Shown: positions 9,860 through 18,388 of the stretch, in pieces
Layout: each line of letters opens with the position of its first letter
How positions within the stretch are numbered: the stretch's first letter is position 1
Source of the DNA: Geothrix campi
GTDB lineage: Bacteria; Acidobacteriota; Holophagae; Holophagales; Holophagaceae
Assembly (NCBI RefSeq): GCF_024609265.1
Contig: NZ_JANHMP010000002.1
Span: forward strand, 62,001 to 126,000
Length of the DNA: 64,000 bases
Direction of reading: 5' to 3'
Program-made: the position numbers and the translations under genes
Notes under the pieces: model-generated
Seen by the model: the letters and a program-made list of their open reading frames with translations, nothing else
Databases searched by the model: none
Told to the model about the DNA's origin: nothing

Positions 9860-11395
9860 GTGCGAACCATCCTTTGCCTCGTCCTCGCCTGTTCGGGTCT
9901 GCTGGCCCAGCGCTCCCCGGTGGAGGAAGGCGCCCTGCGCGCCCACCTGGCCTTCCTGGCGGATGATGTGCTGGAGGGCCGTGGCACCGGCCAGCGCGGC
10001 GGGGAATTGGCCGTGCGGTATCTGGAGACCCAGCTCCAGGTGCTGGGTCTCCAGCCTGCCAACGGCGCCAGCTACCGCCAGGCCGTACGGCTATCGGGCG
10101 TCCACCTGGACGCGGCCGCCAGCAGTCTCGCCTTTGAGACGCCGAAGGGCGGCGTGGCGGCGGCGCTTGGGGCGGATCTCGTGGTGGGCGTGGCCGGGGC
10201 CGAACCCACCCTCGCTGTGGACGCCCCCCTGGTCTTCGTGGGCCATGGCATCGCCACCCCCGATGGTACCCGAGACGACTTCAAGGGGCTGGATGTGCGC
10301 GGCAAGGTCCTGGTCATGCTCGTGGGCGACCGCAAGGGCGGCGCGCCCATGCCTCTCTGCTGTCAGGCGGAGAACTATCAGGGGCGCTGGACCTACAAGT
10401 TCGAGGAAGCCCGCCGCCGTGGAGCTGCAGGCGCGCTGTTGGTGCACACGGACGCCTCCGCCGGTTATGGGTGGACCGTGGTCCGGAACGGCTGGACCGG
10501 CGAGCGCTTCCAGCAGCAAGGTTCAGGTCAGTCCGGCGCCATGCAGGGCTGGATCACCGAGGCCTTCGCCATCCGTCTCTTTGCCGCCGCGGGCCAGGAT
10601 TTCCGCGCCCTGAGCGCCGGCGCCGACTCTGCAGGCTTCCGCCCGGTGCCGCTGCCCATCCGAGCCCGGGGGACGCTGCGCTCCGCCGTCCGGTCCCTGG
10701 AGCAGTGGAATGTGGTTGGCGTCCTGCCGGGCACGGATCCCGCCCTCCGCGACGAATGCCTGATCTACTCGGCCCACTGGGACCACTTCGGCAAGGGGCC
10801 GGACGGGGCCATCTACAGCGGCGCCGTGGACAACGCCACGGGCTGCGCCGCGGTGCTGGCCCTGGCGGAGGCGCTGGCGGCCCGGCTGCTCCCGCGCAGC
10901 GTGCTGTTCCTCTTCCCCTGTGCCGAAGAGCAGGGCCTGCTGGGCTCCTCGGCCTACGTGGCCGGGCCCCTGCGGCCGCTGGCGAAGACCCGGCTGGTCA
11001 TCAACCTCGAGAGCCTCAACGTGGTCGGACCCACCCGCGACATCGGGTTGCTGGGCTCGGATGATCCGGCCACCCGCGCCCTCTGTGCCCGGGCGGCGGC
11101 GGCCACGGGCCTGGCGCTCACGCCCGCCAAGGCCGACCCCACGGGGCTCTGCTTCCGGTCGGATCACTTCCCGTTCATGCGGGCCGGCGTCCCCGCCCTG
11201 TCGCCGGGCTTCTCGCTGGATGGCGGCTGGGACTACCTGGGGGACAAGGCCGCAGCTCAGGCGAAGGCCTCGGACTTCCTGAACCACTACCACCGCCCTT
11301 CGGACCGCTACGACCCCGCCTGGAACCTGGCGGGCCTGATGCAGCAGGTGCGCTTCGCGCTGGAGCTGGGCCGGCTGGCTGGGACCGAGCGCTGA
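9860..11395 (+). CDS. secreted M28 family metallopeptidase with PA insertion
   Basis: Zinc exopeptidase of the M28 (aminopeptidase/PSMA-like) family. The GTG at 9860 is chosen because CGGAGG lies just upstream and the protein then opens with a short signal sequence VRTILCLVLACSGLLAQ. A protease-associated-type insertion covers roughly residues 85-260. The peptidase core follows with SAHWDHFGKG (zinc His and Asp), VDNATGCAAVL, CAEEQGLLGS (catalytic Glu), NLESLN and RSDHFPFMRAGVPAL (zinc-binding end). The C-terminal HYHRPSDRYDPAWN is also family-typical. 511 residues. With the divergent tricorn protease it forms a periplasmic or extracellular peptide-degrading pair separated by 140 bases. Confidence 0.92.
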   Translation: MRTILCLVLACSGLLAQRSPVEEGALRAHLAFLADDVLEGRGTGQRGGELAVRYLETQLQVLGLQPANGASYRQAVRLSGVHLDAAASSLAFETPKGGVAAALGADLVVGVAGAEPTLAVDAPLVFVGHGIATPDGTRDDFKGLDVRGKVLVMLVGDRKGGAPMPLCCQAENYQGRWTYKFEEARRRGAAGALLVHTDASAGYGWTVVRNGWTGERFQQQGSGQSGAMQGWITEAFAIRLFAAAGQDFRALSAGADSAGFRPVPLPIRARGTLRSAVRSLEQWNVVGVLPGTDPALRDECLIYSAHWDHFGKGPDGAIYSGAVDNATGCAAVLALAEALAARLLPRSVLFLFPCAEEQGLLGSSAYVAGPLRPLAKTRLVINLESLNVVGPTRDIGLLGSDDPATRALCARAAAATGLALTPAKADPTGLCFRSDHFPFMRAGVPALSPGFSLDGGWDYLGDKAAAQAKASDFLNHYHRPSDRYDPAWNLAGLMQQVRFALELGRLAGTER

Positions 11396-11412
11396 GGGAT
11401 CAGACGCGGTGG

Positions 11413-11490
11413 CCGGGCTCTGCCCGGACATCGCGTGGGGGTCAAAGGGGGGACGCAGAGCGAGCTTCGGCGAGCGGGCGGTCCCCCCTT
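11413..11490. terminator. hairpins between convergent genes
   Basis: Two nested signals lie between the M28 peptidase stop (11395) and the rsmH stop (11495). One is a 6-base-arm hairpin at 11413-11427. The other has 10-base arms at 11445-11454 and 11481-11490 (AAGGGGGGAC with GTCCCCCCTT) enclosing about 26 bases. Probably shared termination for both genes. Confidence 0.55.
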
Positions 11491-11494
11491 CATG

Positions 11495-12538
11495 TCAGAG
11501 ACCCCGCACCGCCCAGCGCAGCTTGGCGCTGGTGGAGCGGGGATTGGCGCGGCGCTCCTCCGACGAGGCGCGGATGGGCTCGGGGGCGATGGCCGTGTAC
11601 GTTCCCTCGCGGAGGCCCTGGAGGAAGGCCTTTTTCACGCGGCGGTCCTCGCCGGAGTGGAAAGTGAGGATGGCCACGCGGCCACCGGGGTTCAGGCAGC
11701 CGGGCAGCAGGGCGAGGAACTGGTCCAGCACCGTGAACTCGTCGTTCACGGCGATACGCAGGGCCTGGAAGGTGCGCTGGAGGGCTTTTTTCGTTTCATC
11801 TTCGTCGAATCCCCCGGAATGCAGGGCGGTGCGTACGCGATCCGCCAGGTCGCGCGTGGTGCGGATCGGCTGGCCCACCACCTCGCGGGCGATGGCCTCG
11901 GCGTGGGGTTCGTCGGCGTTCTCCATCAGCAACTCCGCCAGCGCCGGCGCATCCAGCGTGGCCAGCAGGTCCGCGGCGGAGCGGCCGCGCTGGGGGTTGA
12001 GGCGCAGGTCCAGCGGGCCTTCGACCTTCCAGGTGAAGCCCCGAGCCGGATTATCGATCTGCATGGAGGACACGCCCAGGTCCGCCAGCACCACGTCGAA
12101 GGGGCCCACCTCGGCCCGCAGGCGCGGCAGGCCCGCGAAGTTCATGCGTCGTGCGGTGAACACGTCCTCCCCGAACCCCAGCTCCCGCAGGCGCGCCTCG
12201 GTGCGCGGCAGTTCCAGGGGATCCACATCCACACCGATGAGCCGGCCTCCCGGCAGCAGGCGAGGCAGGAGTTCCCGAGCGTGGCCGCCATAGCCCAGCG
12301 TGGCGTCCAGGGCCACCTCGCCTGGCTTCGGTGCCAGGGCTTCCAGGATCTCCGCGACCATAATGGAGCGGTGGGTTCCCGCCGGCGTGTGGCCTCGGGC
12401 CGCCACCTTGGCCTGCTCCTCGGCGTAGCGCTCCGGAGCGAGTTCCTTGTACTTCTCATCGAAGCGCCGCGGGTGGCTGCCCTTGTAGCGGGGGCGGCGC
12501 GGGGGCCGGCCTGGGGCCTGATCGTCGTGTCCAGTCAT
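11495..12538 (-). CDS. rsmH: 16S rRNA (cytosine(1402)-N(4))-methyltransferase RsmH
   Basis: Methylates N4 of C1402 in the 16S rRNA decoding centre with SAM. The family start H-x-P sits in GHTPAGTHRSIMVAE. The SAM site is DATLGYGGHARELL with GVDVDP, and DLGVSSMQID, FHSGEDRRVK and the C-terminal basic ASSEERRANPRS are all typical. An N-terminal extension of about 48 residues rich in P, R and K precedes the usual start. In most bacteria rsmH sits in the dcw cluster after mraZ. Here it follows the MocR regulator by 16 bases on the same strand and no cell-division gene is near, so the usual context is lost. Confidence 0.95.
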   Translation of the reverse strand: MTGHDDQAPGRPPRRPRYKGSHPRRFDEKYKELAPERYAEEQAKVAARGHTPAGTHRSIMVAEILEALAPKPGEVALDATLGYGGHARELLPRLLPGGRLIGVDVDPLELPRTEARLRELGFGEDVFTARRMNFAGLPRLRAEVGPFDVVLADLGVSSMQIDNPARGFTWKVEGPLDLRLNPQRGRSAADLLATLDAPALAELLMENADEPHAEAIAREVVGQPIRTTRDLADRVRTALHSGGFDEDETKKALQRTFQALRIAVNDEFTVLDQFLALLPGCLNPGGRVAILTFHSGEDRRVKKAFLQGLREGTYTAIAPEPIRASSEERRANPRSTSAKLRWAVRGL

Positions 12539-12554
12539 GAGGCCATGGTACCCG

Positions 12555-14039
12555 TCAACGGGTCGTGACCTCCTTCAGGGCCAGGGCCATCCGGCGGCAC
12601 GCTTCGTTCTGCTCCTCGACAGTATGAGCGGCGAAGCCCAGGCTCACGTGGGCGAGCGGTTGCCGGTTCAGGTCGTACAGGCTGCCGGGGTAGAAGACGA
12701 CGCCGTGGGCGAGGCAGCGCTCGGTCCAGGCCTCGAGCGGCACCGCTTCGGCCACGCCGGCCCAGAGGGAGAGCCCCTCCCGTGGGTTCTTCACGGAGAG
12801 CGCCGGGTGGAGGTGCAGGAGGAGCCGGTCGACCATGGTCTCCCGCCGCTCGTCCGTGAGCTTCCGGACGCGCCGCAGGTGGCGGACGATCTCGCCGTCC
12901 CGCAGCGTCTCCTCGATGGTGGCCTCCTGCACGAGGTTGCCGGGCCAGTCCACCAGCTGCCGCTGCTGGGCCAGGGCCTTGATGAGGCTGGCCTCACCGG
13001 CCAGGAAGCCCACCTGGAGGCCCGGGGCCAGGATCTGCTCGAAGCTGCTGAAGTAGAGCACGCGGCCGAGGGGATCCTCGCTGGCCAGCGGCAGGTGGGG
13101 GTTGCGCTCGCGGTGGAAGCCCAGGGCAGGGTCGCCCTCCAGGATGCGGAACCCGTGGGCCTGGGAGAGCTGGAGCAGCCGCTGGCGCCGGGCGGGGTCG
13201 AGGTTCACCTGGGTGGGTTGCTGGGGACCGGCGGTCAGGTAGAGGAGGCGGATGGGTTCCCGACGCAGGAGGAGCTCGAGGGCCTCCACATCCAGCCCAT
13301 GCGCGTCCACGGGGACCGGGAAGAGCCGCGCGCCAGCGGCCCGGAAGGCCTCGGCCACCCGGAACTGTCCCGGGTTCTCCACTGCCACCGCGTCGCCCGG
13401 GGCGAAGAGGACCCGGGAGACGAGGTTGAGCGTGCTCATCAAGCCCCGGGTGAGCAGCAGGTTGCCCGCCTCGACGGAGAGGCCGCGCAGGTCGCGCAGC
13501 ATCTTGCAGAGCGAGTTCCGGAGGTCCAGGAGGCCCCGCGGATCCCAGCCCGGCTGGAGCAGGCGCTCCGGGTGCAGCCGCAGTACCCGGCCATAGGCCC
13601 GGTGGATGGCGTCCGTGGGGGTGAGCCTCAGGTCCGTGGTGTCCGGGATCAGCTGGAAGGATTCCGGCGCGGCGAGCCCGGGCTGGAAGAAGGGGCCGCT
13701 CCGGGGGGTGGCCCGTTTCCAGGAGGCCGAGTCCTGGGCCGTGATCCCCGTGGGGACATCCAGCACGACAGGCTGTTTCCGGGCGATGAACGTGCCCCGG
13801 TCCGGGGCGACTTCGATCCAGCCCTCCGCTTCGAGTTCCCGGTAGGCGGTCAGCGTCGTGTTGCGGTTCACGCCGAGGAGGTCCGCCATGGCTCGGGTCC
13901 CGGGCAGGGCCTCCCCCGGCTTGAAGCGTCCGTGCCGAACGCCCTCCTCGATGGCCTTCACCAGCTGGAGGTACAGGGGTTCCGGAAGGGATCGATCCAG
14001 TGCGATGGCGAGATCCCAGGTACCCAAATGGAACTCCAT
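12555..14039 (-). CDS. MocR-type GntR/aminotransferase regulator lacking the PLP lysine
   Basis: Transcription factor with a GntR winged helix (about residues 18-88; GTRAMADLLGVNRNTTLTAYRELEAEGWI) joined to a class I aminotransferase-like domain (about 125-490), the MocR/PdxR architecture. The usual family motif S-F-S-K-T-L-x-P-G, whose lysine holds PLP, reads SFEQILAPG here, with Gln335 where the lysine belongs. The DDYD-type segment is reduced to EGDPALGF, keeping one Asp. The effector may therefore not be a covalent PLP aldimine. It is divergent from the outer-membrane protein gene 207 bases away, a likely target, and upstream of rsmH. Fold and DNA-binding role are sure; the ligand is unknown. 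Confidence 0.88.
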   Translation of the reverse strand: MEFHLGTWDLAIALDRSLPEPLYLQLVKAIEEGVRHGRFKPGEALPGTRAMADLLGVNRNTTLTAYRELEAEGWIEVAPDRGTFIARKQPVVLDVPTGITAQDSASWKRATPRSGPFFQPGLAAPESFQLIPDTTDLRLTPTDAIHRAYGRVLRLHPERLLQPGWDPRGLLDLRNSLCKMLRDLRGLSVEAGNLLLTRGLMSTLNLVSRVLFAPGDAVAVENPGQFRVAEAFRAAGARLFPVPVDAHGLDVEALELLLRREPIRLLYLTAGPQQPTQVNLDPARRQRLLQLSQAHGFRILEGDPALGFHRERNPHLPLASEDPLGRVLYFSSFEQILAPGLQVGFLAGEASLIKALAQQRQLVDWPGNLVQEATIEETLRDGEIVRHLRRVRKLTDERRETMVDRLLLHLHPALSVKNPREGLSLWAGVAEAVPLEAWTERCLAHGVVFYPGSLYDLNRQPLAHVSLGFAAHTVEEQNEACRRMALALKEVTTR

Positions 14040-14246
14040 GGCTCGGGTTGGAAGGTGGTTGCTGGGTCAGAATCTGGCTGCGGACAGATCCCGTCAAGGC
14101 GGCCGGGAAAGTCCACAGCCCAGGTTGGGGCCCGGGCCACCCGGCACCAGATCCGATTTCGGAATCCGGAACCCTCCGGTACGGCATCAACCCCCTTCGG
14201 TCTCCCGGACAATGGGCTACCATCCACGAAACCGCAGGCTCTCCGG

Positions 14247-15311
14247 ATGATCATGCCGATCCGTCGCTGGACATTCCCACTGGTTGCCGTTCTCGCCTTC
14301 GGCCAGGAGGCCGCCCCCTTTGCCCCGGCGGCGCCTGGGTCATGGCAACCGGCGTGGGAGTTGACGCTGCGGGGTGATCGTCTCTCGGATCCGGGCTATG
14401 TCTCGGATTCCTTCAAGCGCGTGGACCTCCAGCTCCGCCTGCGCTGGGCCTGGGAATCCGGGCACCTGCGCCTGGAAGCCGGAACGCGGTCAGCCCTGGG
14501 TTCGGACGGGAACCAGTTCAACGCCCCTCGGTGGGACCAGCAGCCATCCAACGGAACCCAGGTGGATGTGGCCCGGGGGACCTTCTCGTGGCTGTCGGAG
14601 CGGGCCTTCGGGTCCCTGAGCCTCGGGTTCCAGGAGAACGGGCTGCTGGCGTCCCAGGCTCTGTGGGACCGGGACCTCCGCTTCCTGGGGGCCGGAGGGC
14701 GGTTCGGGGTGCGCGACGAAGCGGGCTTGCTCCAGGAGGCGGGCGTCCGGGCCCAGGCCGGAAGGGTACGGAACCTCCTGGGCGGGGAGGTGGATCTCGC
14801 GGCCGGGCAGGTGGTCCTCAAGCTGGACACGGGCCCCTGGTCCTGGAGCGCCCATGCCGGGCGGTGGGGGCTGTCCTGGAACCCCGGTGACGAGCGGCTC
14901 CGCCCCCTGCCGGGTCACAATCCGACGGAGCGCCAGCACCTGACTGTCGATACGGCCGGGGCCTCTGGCACCTGGCATGCCACGCTCCCCATCGAGGCGG
15001 GCTGGTCCGGTTCGAGGAACCGCGAGACCGGCGAAACGGCGGAGGAGGTGCAGGCCGCCGTGGGGAGCCGCCTGCGGATCTACTGGCCCCAGCTGGCCTT
15101 CACCTGGCAGCGGCTGTCCTCCACGGGCACCCTCTACCCGGTGAACGGGGATGAATGGTGGTTCTACCGGAAGGCGCGGGGGCCCCGCTTCGACCTGGCC
15201 GTGCCGCTTCCCCGCCGCTGGCTCGTCACCCTCGTGTACCTCCGTCAGCGGACCGATGGCGCCGATGAATCGGTCACCCGGACGATGCTGGTCCTCCAGA
15301 AGCGGTTCTGA
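14247..15311 (+). CDS. predicted outer-membrane beta-barrel protein
   Basis: I do not recognise a named family. The 354-residue product starts with a signal peptide (MPIRRWTFPLVAVLAFGQ after the second ATG). It is then dominated by alternating polar and hydrophobic stretches such as LRLEAGTRSALG, FGSLSLGFQENG and WLVTLVYLRQR, and it ends TRTMLVLQKRF. A terminal phenylalanine after an alternating strand is the usual outer-membrane assembly signal. AGG eight bases before the ATG at 14247 favours that start over the ATG at 14253. It is divergent from the MocR regulator and meets the cupredoxin gene tail to tail with one base between stops. Perhaps a porin-like channel; substrate unknown. Confidence 0.7.
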   Translation: MIMPIRRWTFPLVAVLAFGQEAAPFAPAAPGSWQPAWELTLRGDRLSDPGYVSDSFKRVDLQLRLRWAWESGHLRLEAGTRSALGSDGNQFNAPRWDQQPSNGTQVDVARGTFSWLSERAFGSLSLGFQENGLLASQALWDRDLRFLGAGGRFGVRDEAGLLQEAGVRAQAGRVRNLLGGEVDLAAGQVVLKLDTGPWSWSAHAGRWGLSWNPGDERLRPLPGHNPTERQHLTVDTAGASGTWHATLPIEAGWSGSRNRETGETAEEVQAAVGSRLRIYWPQLAFTWQRLSSTGTLYPVNGDEWWFYRKARGPRFDLAVPLPRRWLVTLVYLRQRTDGADESVTRTMLVLQKRF

Positions 15312-15312
15312 T

Positions 15313-15996
15313 TCAGTAGGCGCGGTCGTCGGCCGGTGGTGCGTAGTCCCTGCCGAACTTGTTCTTGTGCGGTTCCAGGGCCGGCAACGAGAGGTTGAGA
15401 TCCCAGGCGCCTCGGGACACCCCGGCCTCGATCTTCACCGTCCAGGTCTTTTCGCCGGATTCGGGATGCCAGAGGCGGAGCCGGTAGGTACCCGGGGGCA
15501 CCTCGTCGAAGGCCAGGCCGGACCGCCCGTCCAGCACCTGCGCGAAAGGCGTTGCCACCACCCACAGGAAGGCATTCATCTGGTGATGCACATTGCAGTA
15601 GAGCTTCACCAGGCCCGGCCGGACCACTTTCACCTTCGGTGCGTCTCCCGGCTGGTACTGCCCCGTGTCGAAGCGGTTGCCCTCGGTCACGCTGAACACG
15701 TTGTGGAGGATGTGGTCGAGGTTCGGGAAGGCCACCTCGGTCCCTGGGGTGGCGAGGGAGACCCGGGGGTGGAACTGCTTCCCCACGGTCCGGATGGACA
15801 CGGGTTTCGAAGGTCCCGGAGGCGGCAGGGTCGCGTCGATGGGTTCCAGGATGGCCACGCAGTCCTTCAGGGAGGCGCGGAGCCGGCCGTCCTTCTCGTG
15901 CAGCCGCACGGGCCCCTGGAGACCACCCGCCAGCAGGGGGACGGCCAGGACCAGTACCGGCAGGCCGTTCGCGGGGACTCGAATCATGCGGGACAT
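15313..15996 (-). CDS. cupredoxin-like copper protein with regulatory-type beta domain
   Basis: Exported protein of 227 residues. After a signal peptide (PVLVLAVPLLAGG) comes a plastocyanin-like domain whose metal ligands can be read: a His in ILHNVFSV near residue 95, then CNVHHQM near residue 128, giving the His/Cys-x-x-His/Met pattern of type 1 copper sites. A C-terminal part with GLAFDEVPPGTYRLRLWHPESG resembles carboxypeptidase regulatory-like beta sandwiches. Proteins of this layout are often annotated as methylamine-utilisation-like; no methylamine genes occur here. ATGs at 15996 and 15987 are both possible starts and neither has a strong SD. Divergent from the sensor kinase (45 bases). 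Likely periplasmic electron carrier or copper binder. Confidence 0.8.
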   Translation of the reverse strand: MSRMIRVPANGLPVLVLAVPLLAGGLQGPVRLHEKDGRLRASLKDCVAILEPIDATLPPPGPSKPVSIRTVGKQFHPRVSLATPGTEVAFPNLDHILHNVFSVTEGNRFDTGQYQPGDAPKVKVVRPGLVKLYCNVHHQMNAFLWVVATPFAQVLDGRSGLAFDEVPPGTYRLRLWHPESGEKTWTVKIEAGVSRGAWDLNLSLPALEPHKNKFGRDYAPPADDRAY

Positions 15997-16041
15997 CCAG
16001 GGTAGATTCGAGCCAGTATAGCCACCGACCAAGGAATGCCC

Positions 16042-18213
16042 ATGTCGCAGTCCATGAGCTGGTACCGAACGCTGGCGTGGACCTTCTTCCTCCGGCAGGC
16101 GGCCGCGATCGTCGCCCTCTTCGCCCTCATCCTCTGGATGGCCTACAGCGAGGCGGAGCGGGGCGCCCAGGCCACGGCGAATTCCAGCCTGTCCGCCGGG
16201 CGGTACGTCGTGGAGCGCGCCTTCGAGCAGCAGGGGCGTTCGCTGGACGCGGGGCTGGAGGTCTTCACCCAGTACTCGGGCAATGTCGCCCTCATCGAAC
16301 AGGCGCTGGAATCCGGGGCTGCCACCAGCCTCGCGGACACGCTGCTGGAGAACCTGCCGCGCCTGGGGGCGGACCTCGCCCTGGTGGTGAAGCCGGATGG
16401 CACCCTGCTGGCCGTCACGGGGGGAGGCGGGCGCCTCTCCTTCCCGGAGGTGGGGATCCTTCAGATGGCCCTGGCTCCGGAGGAGGCCGAGGTGGAAGGC
16501 CATCCCGGGCCGGTCTACCGGGGATTCCTCCAGGTCGACTGGGGGGATCGGCCGGGGGTCTACCACGCTGTAGCCCGTCCCCTGAAGGCTCCCGGTGGCC
16601 GGTCGCTCGGGGCGATGCTGGTGGGTGTCCGGGTGGACGACCGGGCTGCCAGTGACCTCCGGCGCGTGGCCATCGCGGGGCCTCAGCGCGGCGATCCTTC
16701 CGCCCACCTGGCTCTGCTCAGCCGGTTCCAGACCCTGGGCACCACGCTCCGCGGGACCGGGGAACTCGATCGGCTCCTGGCCCGGGAGCCGGCGCTCCTG
16801 GCGGTGCGCGGGCCGGTCCTGGATGGGCAGGGCTCCGGCGTGCTCGCCTTCCGCGTGGGTGGGCGGAACTATCTGGGGATGGTCTCGCCGATCCGGGGCG
16901 TGAACGCCCTCGATCTGGAAATGGCCGAGGTCCTGCTGATGCCTGTGGATCCGCTCCTGGCGCCCTTCCGCAACCTGCAGCGGGCCATCCTCGCCGTGGG
17001 GGCGGCCGGGCTCCTCGTCGCGCTGGCCCTCAGCCTCCGGTCCGCCCGGAAGGTGACGGCGCCGCTCAAGGAATTGGCCGCCGCCACGGAGGCCCTGGCG
17101 GCGGGGGAACCCCTGGAGACCCTCGCGCTCAGCCCCACCCAGGACGAAGTGGGCGTGCTCACCCGGGCCTTCAAGTCGATGGTGGCCGAGTTGAAGGTCA
17201 AGGATGACCTGCTGGCCCTGCTGGCCTCGGCCCGGAAGAGGCCCATGGAGGGCTCCGCGAAACCCCCAGTGCTCCGCCCCCCGTCCCTGGGGGAGACCGG
17301 GATCGACGAGGCCACGCGGCGCCTGGTGCCCGCGGCCACCCCGGTGCCAGAGGAGCCCCTGCCGACCGCTCTCGGGATCGGGGCGACCTTCGCCGGAAGG
17401 TACCGGGTGGAACGGCTGCTGGGTCGCGGCGGCATGGGGGTGGTCCTCCAGGTGCTGGATCTGCAGCTCGAGGAGGAGGTGGCCCTGAAGGTCATCCGCA
17501 CCGAGTTGGCGTCGATCCCCGCGTTCCTGGACCGGCTCAAGCAGGAGATCCGCCTCGCCCGGAAGATCACTCACCGCTACGTGCTGCGGATCCATGATTT
17601 CGGCGAGAGCGACGGCATCCCCTACGTGACCATGGAGTACCTCCGGGGCACGACCCTCCGGGAGTTGCTGGAAGGGCGGGGACGCCTGCCGCTGCCGCTC
17701 GTGCTGCGGATCGCGCGCCAGGTGGCGGAGGGCCTGGAAGCGGCCCATCAGGGGGGCGTGATCCACCGGGACATCAAGCCCGCGAACGTGCTGTTCGATA
17801 CGCGGGGCGACGCCAAGATCATGGATTTCGGCCTCGCCGCCCCCGCCGCCGGTGCCGCCCCGGGGGACGCCGAGAACCTCATCGGCTCGCCGCGCTACAT
17901 GTCCCCCGAGCAGATTCGCGGCGGGCGGGTGGACGCCAGGACCGACCTCTATGCGCTGGGGGTCATGCTCTTCGAGCTGTGCTCAGGGAGTCCGCCCTTC
18001 GACAGCCCCCGCATCGAGGATCTGCTGGCCCTGCATCTGGAGGCCCGTCCGCCCGCGCTGGTGGAGTCGGTGCCGGATGTCCCTTCGGACCTGGGCCTCC
18101 TGGTGGCCCGGCTCATGGAGAAGCGCCCGGAGGATCGGCCCCAATCCGCCGCCGAAGTGGTGGAGATCCTGAAGGCGCTGGCCGCCAGTGGTGGGGCCAC
18201 CTCCCGGCTGTGA
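16042..18213 (+). CDS. membrane sensor Ser/Thr protein kinase (TM-sensor-TM-HAMP-kinase)
   Basis: Hanks-type kinase of 723 residues with the layout of a sensor histidine kinase: TM helix (about 15-38), periplasmic Cache-like sensor (about 40-310), second TM (about 313-333), HAMP (about 333-390, with PLKELAAATEALAAGE and DEVGVLTRAFKSM), then a kinase domain (about 448-715). Catalytic motifs are intact: GRGGMGVV, VALKVI, VIHRDIKPANVLF, IMDFGLA, SPRYMSPEQ. The ATG at 16042 has AAGGA six bases upstream, better than the ATG at 16036. Most bacterial kinases of this family have the kinase N-terminal, so the order is reversed here. Divergent from the copper protein. The extracellular signal and substrates are unknown. 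Confidence 0.93.
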   Translation: MSQSMSWYRTLAWTFFLRQAAAIVALFALILWMAYSEAERGAQATANSSLSAGRYVVERAFEQQGRSLDAGLEVFTQYSGNVALIEQALESGAATSLADTLLENLPRLGADLALVVKPDGTLLAVTGGGGRLSFPEVGILQMALAPEEAEVEGHPGPVYRGFLQVDWGDRPGVYHAVARPLKAPGGRSLGAMLVGVRVDDRAASDLRRVAIAGPQRGDPSAHLALLSRFQTLGTTLRGTGELDRLLAREPALLAVRGPVLDGQGSGVLAFRVGGRNYLGMVSPIRGVNALDLEMAEVLLMPVDPLLAPFRNLQRAILAVGAAGLLVALALSLRSARKVTAPLKELAAATEALAAGEPLETLALSPTQDEVGVLTRAFKSMVAELKVKDDLLALLASARKRPMEGSAKPPVLRPPSLGETGIDEATRRLVPAATPVPEEPLPTALGIGATFAGRYRVERLLGRGGMGVVLQVLDLQLEEEVALKVIRTELASIPAFLDRLKQEIRLARKITHRYVLRIHDFGESDGIPYVTMEYLRGTTLRELLEGRGRLPLPLVLRIARQVAEGLEAAHQGGVIHRDIKPANVLFDTRGDAKIMDFGLAAPAAGAAPGDAENLIGSPRYMSPEQIRGGRVDARTDLYALGVMLFELCSGSPPFDSPRIEDLLALHLEARPPALVESVPDVPSDLGLLVARLMEKRPEDRPQSAAEVVEILKALAASGGATSRL

Positions 18214-18388
18214 ACCGCCCTCAACCTCGCGGCAGCTGGCCGACGACGCCGCCAGCGCCGCGAGCACCTGCGCCTCCTGGTCCGGGCGGGGAGCATGCCC
18301 GCACCCCGGGGGGCAGCTTGAGCAGCCGCGTCTCCGTCATCTGTTCGGCGAGGGCGTCCACCTGCCGCCGGGGCGCTACGCTTTGGGC

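Noticed and set aside
12537-14246. Very long open frame on the plus strand opposite the MocR gene
   Set aside because: It is antisense to a clear gene and lacks recognisable domains; long antisense frames are common in GC-rich DNA. Only the part from 14247 is a real gene.
18221-18340. Short minus-strand frame (MTETRLLKLPPG...) between the kinase gene and trmO
   Set aside because: It looks faintly protein-like and would continue in another frame, but it has no SD and no recognised match, so it is not called as a gene or pseudogene.
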